From: Phycisphaerales bacterium
GTDB lineage: Bacteria; Planctomycetota; Phycisphaerae; Phycisphaerales; SM1A02
Reading direction: 5' to 3'
DNA length: 19,069 bases
Assembly (NCBI GenBank): GCA_003520025.1
Contig: DOVP01000032.1
Coordinates: 1-19,069, forward strand
Each line of letters starts with the position of its first letter. The stretch's first letter is position 1. The notes under the pieces were generated by a model, which saw only the letters and a list, made by a program, of their open reading frames with translations, ran no database searches and had not been told where the DNA came from. A program made the translations under genes and the position numbers. Of this stretch, positions 14,681 through 19,069 are shown piece by piece.

Positions 14681-15158
14681 CCCGCCAGAAGTGCCGTAGT
14701 TTGCCACGTGCTTCCACGAGCAGGTCGGACCACTCAGACAAGGTGAAATCTATCACTGCCGCAGCGGCCGTTGGCATCACTGTCGCTACATTCGCGAACT
14801 CCTCAACAGCCGATGACACGCCCGGGTTGTGCGCCACGACGAGAACCGTGGAAACATCGCCAGCCTCGCGAGTCACCACTTCCATGATGTCCTGTGGAAG
14901 TGGCAGATACAACTGTTCGATCGCGCGAACCTCCACCTCATCGCCGAGTTCTCTCGCGACGAGATCTGCCGTGTGGTTCGCGCGAGTTGCGGTTGAGCAG
15001 AGGATGAGATCCGGCACCACATTCTGCGAGCGAAGCCACCGCCCCATGCGCGGCGCGGCCGACTCGCCTCGCTTGTTGAGTGGTCGATTGTGATCGTCGA
15101 GACCCGTCTCCCACGAGGATTTCGCATGCCTCATCAAGATCAACGTTCGTGTCGTCAC
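14664..15158 (-). CDS. sixA: SixA-type phosphohistidine phosphatase (histidine phosphatase superfamily)
   Basis: Hydrolyses a phosphate, in SixA from phosphohistidine on proteins. The 164-residue protein starts with the RHG-type motif LILMRHAKSSW (6-16; Arg10 and nucleophilic His11). It continues with DDHNRPLNKRGESAAPRMG (21-39) and LCSTATRANHTADLV (53-67), with the second active-site His110 in VVAHNPGVSS. Length and motif spelling fit SixA rather than phosphoglycerate mutases. The start is GTG at 15158, with GGAGG 7 nt upstream inside ppk1. GTGA shares 4 bp with the ppk1 stop, so the two are translationally coupled. Confidence 0.92.
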   Translation of the reverse strand: MTTRTLILMRHAKSSWETGLDDHNRPLNKRGESAAPRMGRWLRSQNVVPDLILCSTATRANHTADLVARELGDEVEVRAIEQLYLPLPQDIMEVVTREAGDVSTVLVVAHNPGVSSAVEEFANVATVMPTAAAAVIDFTLSEWSDLLVEARGKLRHFWRVKELV

Positions 15159-17995
15159 TTTGGATCCTCCACGCCGCTACGGCGCAACATCGCTGCCAGC
15201 GGATGTACTTGTATGCGTTTTTGATCGGTTGGAGCCATGGATGCGCGAGCGTGGCGAAGGGCCGTGACAATGTCCGCGGTCGTCCCGACGGCGTGAAGCA
15301 TCGTCCACTCGTCCGCCATGGCCTTCCGCATCATCTTGCCAGCACCACGGCGGTCGGCCTTGATGAGCCAGCCATGCTTGCCATCGGCCTTGGACTCGAC
15401 AATGAGGTCGAGCGGTTCGCCGTCGCCGCGGCGAACCCGCCACCCTTCAATCCGCAGATAGCGGCCGATTCGCCGCGCCAGCCAATCCGCTGCTCGATCC
15501 GATCGCTGTAGCAACGAAAGCGGTCCTCCAACGGCCCGTGCCAGCAGCGGCGTTGGCGTCCAGATCGTGTGCCGGCCGACCTTGAAGATGTCGATGTATT
15601 CCAATGCCGCAAGTTGCCGCCCGGTCGCCGTTGTAAGCGAGGGCGAGAGCGTGAGCCGCCTGCCTATTTCGCTCGCTGTTCGCCATGGGCCGTCGAGCAG
15701 TGCCAGCCCGGCGAGCCGCTCGACTCCGCCGAGCCGCGGCGCGTCATCCTGCCGGGACTTCGGCTCTGGCAGGCTCTTGAGCAGGCTGCTTACGGCTTTT
15801 CGATCGGCCATCCCCTCGATTTCCGCTCGCATTGCATCGCGACGAAGTGTGGCGAACGTACCCAGTACCGCCGGGCCATCCTCGTCAGCATCGTCTGGCG
15901 GAGACAGATGGTGCCAGACTCCGGCACAGTCCAATGACCAGGCATTGTGTCGATCGGCGAGATTCACTTCGATGATGCGGCACAAGCGACGCCGCGCAGC
16001 CTCATCATTGATCGGCGTCACAGTCTCCACCCGCTGGCTAAGGTTCCGCTTCATCCAGTCGGCCGAGCCGATATACCACTCTCCGTGGAGTGGGTCTTCC
16101 TTGCCCGCGGCGAAGTGGTAGATGCGTCCGTGCTCAAGGAAGTCGCCGATGATCGAGGTAATTCGCACATTGTCGGTGAATCCCACAACGCCCGCCCTGA
16201 GGCAACAGAACCCTCGAACGATCAGATCACACTGAACGCCAGCCTGCGAGGCGCGAATGATGGCCTGCATCATGCTGGGATCCTCAAGTTGGTTCATCTT
16301 GGCGACCACGCGGGCCGGTCGGCCGTCTTTGGCGTGTTGGATCTCTCGCTCGATGCAATTGAGGAAGTGTGTTTGCATTGTGATCGGCGCCACAAGCAGT
16401 TGTTCGTAGTCGCGGTACCGCGATCGGCCGGTCAGGTAGTTGAATACTTGGATCACATCACCAGTGATCTCGTCGTCACAGGTCAACAGGCCGCAGTCGC
16501 TGTAGAGCGCCGCCGTGCCTGCGTGATAGTTGCCTGTACCAATATGCGCGTAGGCGCGGAAGGCACCACCCTCTCGCCTGATAATGAGTGAGCATTTGGT
16601 GTGCGTCTTGAGTCCAACGACACCATAGGTGACGTGCACGCCGTGTTTCTCAAGCGTTCGTGTGAGTTGCAGGTTGCGATCTTCGTCGAATCTCGCTCGC
16701 AACTCGACCAGGCATGTCACCTGCTTGCCCGCTTCTGCCGCGCGAAGCAGGTTGTGGATGAAGGGCGAATCGGGATCGGTGCGGTAGAGACACTGTTTGA
16801 TGGCGACGACATCCGGATCGTCGGCTGCCTCTGAAATGAATCGCTCCACGGAGGCGTGGAAGGAATCGTAGGGGTGGTTCAGCAGGATGTCGCCGCGGCG
16901 AATCGCATCGAAGATGGGTTCGTTTTGATCAGCGAGTCGCGTAGGCACGATTGGCTGCCATGTGGGCGACGAGAGATCACTGCGGTCGAAGTGAGTGAGA
17001 TCCATGAGCCCGCCCCATTCCAGCGGTACACATCGTTGATAGTGTGATTCTGGGTCGAGTTCCAACTCCTCGAGAATCAGATTTGTCAGGGTTGGCGAAG
17101 AGTTTTCGGCCGTTTCGAGTCGAACTGCCTCAGCAAATCGCCGGTGCCGCAGCGAAGCCTTGACCCATTGGGCGAGATCCTGCACATCGTCGTCATCATC
17201 TTCCTCGAGTCCAATACCACGAGTGACGCGAAACTCGAGTACTTCGAGAATCTGCATTCCGGGGAAGATCGATTCCAGATTGCGACGAACAACGTCAGCA
17301 ACGCGTACGACGCGACACGGTGTCGTGCCCTGCGCCTCGCCGACCGGGCCATGCACTGGAACGCGGACCCATGTCGGAATCGCATCCGGAATCTTCACAC
17401 GACCGAATCGACGCTCGGATTCGCCCGGGTCTGCGAGCAGAACACCAAAGTTGCGGGAAAGATTCGAAATGAAGGGGAATGGATGTCCCGGGTCCACTGC
17501 AAGCGGTGTAAGCAGTGGGAAGACGTGCCGATGAAACCAATCGTCCACGCGATTCTGATAGCGAGCAGGAAGTTCCTCCATCGTGGTGAGGCGAATGCCC
17601 TCTGCGATGAGTTGTCGGTGGAGCACCCGCTCCCACAGTTGTGTCTGCCGCTGTACGACACGATGTACCTGCTTTCGCGCCGCAGCAAGTTGCTTGCGGA
17701 CCGACTTTCCGTCGTGGGTGACCTTGTCGATTCCGAGTTCGATCCGCCTGCGGAGCAGCGCGATACGCTTCATAAAGAACTCATCGAGATTGCTCTCGCA
17801 GATCGCAAGAAATCGGAGACGATCGAAGAGTGGCCGTTGCTCGTCCTCGGCCTGCGCCAGCACCCGCTCGTTGAAGTCGAGCCATGCCAGATCGCGGCCG
17901 ATGTAGAGATCTCCATTCGGTGGCGCGATGTCTGCGGTCGATTGGTGGTCGGTGGCGTGCTTGTGGATATCTGTCATGGCAGCGTAAAGAGCCAT
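15155..17995 (-). CDS. ppk1: Polyphosphate kinase 1 with unusual C-terminal extension
   Basis: Reversibly polymerises ATP gamma-phosphate into polyphosphate through a phosphohistidine. The 946 residues contain LYIGRDLAWLDFNERVL (30-46), AICESNLDEFFMKRIALL (64-81) and TPLAVDPGHPFPFISNLS (163-180). LNHPYDSF (372-379) and LVELRARFDEDRN (429-441) follow. The autophosphorylated His465 is in GLKTHTKCSL, the second active-site His622 in FLEHGRIYHF, and IGSADWMKRNL is at 642-652. The normal PPK1 ends near residue 705. About 240 further residues hold a winged-helix-like part (757-825) and a segment resembling the Mrr nuclease fold (835-935). The start may be 17995 or Met7 at 17977; neither has a good ribosome site. 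The gene follows tetR by 15 bp. Confidence 0.95.
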   Translation of the reverse strand: MALYAAMTDIHKHATDHQSTADIAPPNGDLYIGRDLAWLDFNERVLAQAEDEQRPLFDRLRFLAICESNLDEFFMKRIALLRRRIELGIDKVTHDGKSVRKQLAAARKQVHRVVQRQTQLWERVLHRQLIAEGIRLTTMEELPARYQNRVDDWFHRHVFPLLTPLAVDPGHPFPFISNLSRNFGVLLADPGESERRFGRVKIPDAIPTWVRVPVHGPVGEAQGTTPCRVVRVADVVRRNLESIFPGMQILEVLEFRVTRGIGLEEDDDDDVQDLAQWVKASLRHRRFAEAVRLETAENSSPTLTNLILEELELDPESHYQRCVPLEWGGLMDLTHFDRSDLSSPTWQPIVPTRLADQNEPIFDAIRRGDILLNHPYDSFHASVERFISEAADDPDVVAIKQCLYRTDPDSPFIHNLLRAAEAGKQVTCLVELRARFDEDRNLQLTRTLEKHGVHVTYGVVGLKTHTKCSLIIRREGGAFRAYAHIGTGNYHAGTAALYSDCGLLTCDDEITGDVIQVFNYLTGRSRYRDYEQLLVAPITMQTHFLNCIEREIQHAKDGRPARVVAKMNQLEDPSMMQAIIRASQAGVQCDLIVRGFCCLRAGVVGFTDNVRITSIIGDFLEHGRIYHFAAGKEDPLHGEWYIGSADWMKRNLSQRVETVTPINDEAARRRLCRIIEVNLADRHNAWSLDCAGVWHHLSPPDDADEDGPAVLGTFATLRRDAMRAEIEGMADRKAVSSLLKSLPEPKSRQDDAPRLGGVERLAGLALLDGPWRTASEIGRRLTLSPSLTTATGRQLAALEYIDIFKVGRHTIWTPTPLLARAVGGPLSLLQRSDRAADWLARRIGRYLRIEGWRVRRGDGEPLDLIVESKADGKHGWLIKADRRGAGKMMRKAMADEWTMLHAVGTTADIVTALRHARASMAPTDQKRIQVHPLAAMLRRSGVEDPK
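15166..15170 (-). promoter_or_regulatory. Ribosome site for sixA inside the end of ppk1
   Basis: GGAGG on the minus strand, 7 nt before GTG 15158. It supports the non-ATG start and coupling to ppk1 translation. Confidence 0.6.
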
Positions 17996-18010
17996 GATAG
18001 AGCAGGAGAA

Positions 18011-18664
18011 TCAGATGCCAAGCACGCGGATCGAAGCAGCGAGGGTTTCGTCCACATAGGCGATTGCTGGCCCGTCCAAGTCTCCACTGCGGATGCGGCG
18101 GGGAACGGCCAGCAGCAAGTCCACGAAGCAGTGCAGGGCTCTGGTGTGGCTCAGGGGCGCGATTCGGGCGGAATCCAGCACGCCTGTCATCCAGTTGCCG
18201 AGCAGTTCGCCTTGCACGCTGTAGATGGGATCTTCTCGCCAGTTGGCCGTGCCATCGCTGAGGAACACGAAGTGAAATGCGGCGGGATTCTGATCGAACT
18301 GCTCATATGTGATGCGAATCCAATCCTGCAGCACTTCTGTGGGCGAGCCGGATGCTTCGGCAAGCAGAGCCCGCTTCTGTTCGGCCATCGGCTTCAGCGC
18401 GGTTTCCCAAACCTCACGAAGCATCGCTTCCTTTGCAGGAAAGTAGCGGTAGAGAACCGCCTCGGTCACGCCCGCGCGGCGAGCAATCGAACGGACACTT
18501 GCCGCTGCAGGCAAGCCGCCCTCGTTGACCAATTCGAGCATGGCCTCGATAAGCCGTGTACGGGTCTGAATCCCCCGCTCCCCGATTTGTCCCGAAATCG
18601 CCACGTTGGCATTGTTGCCGATTAGGTGACGGCAAGCAACCACCACTTCACGGGCCGATGCCAA
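18011..18664 (-). CDS. TetR/AcrR-family transcriptional regulator
   Basis: DNA-binding repressor type, 217 residues from a TTG at 18664. The N-terminal helix-turn-helix is clear: RTRLIEAMLELVNEGG (35-50), then SVRSIARRAGVTEAVLYRYFPAKEAML (56-82), where VLYRYFPAKEAM is the family hallmark. The C-terminal ligand domain is divergent, with HFVFLSDG and CFVDLLLAVPRRI, giving no effector prediction. The start is uncertain: the TTG overlaps the upstream gene by 17 bp with a GAGGG about 11 nt before it, while GTG codons at residues 7, 8 and 21 are alternatives. Position between asparaginase and ppk1 suggests control of its own operon or of polyphosphate metabolism, which is inference. Confidence 0.92.
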   Translation of the reverse strand: MASAREVVVACRHLIGNNANVAISGQIGERGIQTRTRLIEAMLELVNEGGLPAAASVRSIARRAGVTEAVLYRYFPAKEAMLREVWETALKPMAEQKRALLAEASGSPTEVLQDWIRITYEQFDQNPAAFHFVFLSDGTANWREDPIYSVQGELLGNWMTGVLDSARIAPLSHTRALHCFVDLLLAVPRRIRSGDLDGPAIAYVDETLAASIRVLGI

Positions 18665-19069
18665 TTTCTGACGAACCCTCTGCCGTGGCCCAACCGCGAT
18701 ACATCCCTGAGGATGTAAAAGGCAGCGTCACAACACCGGTGTGGTCCACGGCGATCAGTCCGCCTGACTCTGGCGGCATCGAGTTCAGCACCATTGCCGC
18801 CGCCCGCTCAACCGGTTCATCGAGCAGTTCCACGCGCGCTGCCACCATGCGGGCGGTACCTGCAAGCACGAACCGCTCGCCAATCCCGGTACACGAAACA
18901 GCGACGCGAGCATCGGCCCAAGTACCCGCGTTGATGAGCGGCGCGTCGCCGATGCGGCCGGGTAGTTTGCCGGTTGTGCCACCGGTCGAGGTCGCCGCTG
19001 CCACATTGCCATGCACATCACAGGCCACCGCCCCGACCGTCGCCGGATAGGGACCATCATCACCGTCTG
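18648..19069 (-). CDS. Isoaspartyl peptidase / L-asparaginase (type 2, Ntn-hydrolase), C-terminal part (cut by right edge)
   Basis: Hydrolyses isoaspartyl dipeptides and asparagine after autoproteolysis into two subunits. The visible part covers the whole beta subunit. The nucleophilic Thr (codon 19040-19038) starts TVGAVACDVHGN, followed by AAATSTGGTTGKLPGRIGDAPL and INAGTWAD, the conserved substrate-binding segment. The alpha subunit would lie beyond the right edge. The reading frame extends past the window, so the GTG at 19028 is internal and not the start. It is the first visible gene of the minus-strand operon and overlaps the tetR start. Confidence 0.93.
   Translation of the reverse strand, partial: DGDDGPYPATVGAVACDVHGNVAAATSTGGTTGKLPGRIGDAPLINAGTWADARVAVSCTGIGERFVLAGTARMVAARVELLDEPVERAAAMVLNSMPPESGGLIAVDHTGVVTLPFTSSGMYRGWATAEGSSEIGIGP

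Noticed and set aside
15947..16591. 214-codon open frame on the plus strand
   Set aside because: It is antisense to the catalytic core of ppk1, with no motif or ribosome site of note.
17144..18625. 493-codon open frame on the plus strand
   Set aside because: It is antisense to ppk1 and tetR, both of which have full family motifs. The translation has no recognisable domain and is explained by codon bias of the opposite strand.
1..19069. tRNA or rRNA genes, CRISPR arrays, transposases, integrases
   Set aside because: I looked for repeated spacers, transposase or integrase motifs and tRNA-like cloverleaf segments and saw none I could support.

Overview
The window looks like a chromosomal segment of a planctomycete, probably of the Phycisphaerae. 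This rests on an inference from the gene running off the left edge: its N-terminus matches the large PVC-type dehydrogenase/heme-binding proteins that are largely restricted to Planctomycetota and relatives. A Gram-negative envelope is supported by an OprB-type outer-membrane porin. There are no rRNA or tRNA genes, insertion sequences, CRISPR arrays or gene-free stretches over 300 bp. Seventeen genes are called, two of them cut by the window edges.

Layout: (1) 1-841, the start of a PVC-type dehydrogenase (minus) and a small unknown three-helix membrane protein (plus). (2) 842-3715, a divergent transport pair, an OprB-like porin (minus) and an MFS permease (plus). (3) 3690-14680, a surface-glycan or glycoconjugate locus: nucleotide-sugar dehydrogenase, methyltransferase, three GT4 glycosyltransferases, a DegT/DnrJ aminotransferase, a sulfotransferase, a fused phosphoglycosyl transferase/4,6-dehydratase, and a UDP-glucuronate 4-epimerase-like protein. 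(4) 14664-19069, a minus-strand operon: isoaspartyl peptidase/asparaginase (partial), TetR regulator, an unusually long polyphosphate kinase 1, and a SixA-type phosphohistidine phosphatase.

How the glycan genes could work together (inference): the 4,6-dehydratase half of the fusion and the DegT aminotransferase would make a UDP-4-amino-6-deoxy sugar. The phosphoglycosyl transferase half would load a sugar phosphate on undecaprenyl phosphate, and the GT4 enzymes would extend it. The dehydrogenase and epimerase would supply uronic acids (GlcNAcA/GalNAcA or GlcA/GalA type), and the sulfotransferase and methyltransferase would decorate the product. An acetyltransferase, flippase, polymerase and export proteins are not in the window.

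Three things stand out. First, the locus is not an operon: strands alternate almost gene by gene, with 3' ends abutting or overlapping and starts sharing short divergent control regions. Second, those control regions repeatedly carry a -10-like motif TAYGATRSC, in one case as a perfect inverted repeat serving both directions. Third, the polyphosphate kinase has about 240 extra C-terminal residues that look like a winged helix followed by an Mrr-like, apparently inactive, nuclease fold.
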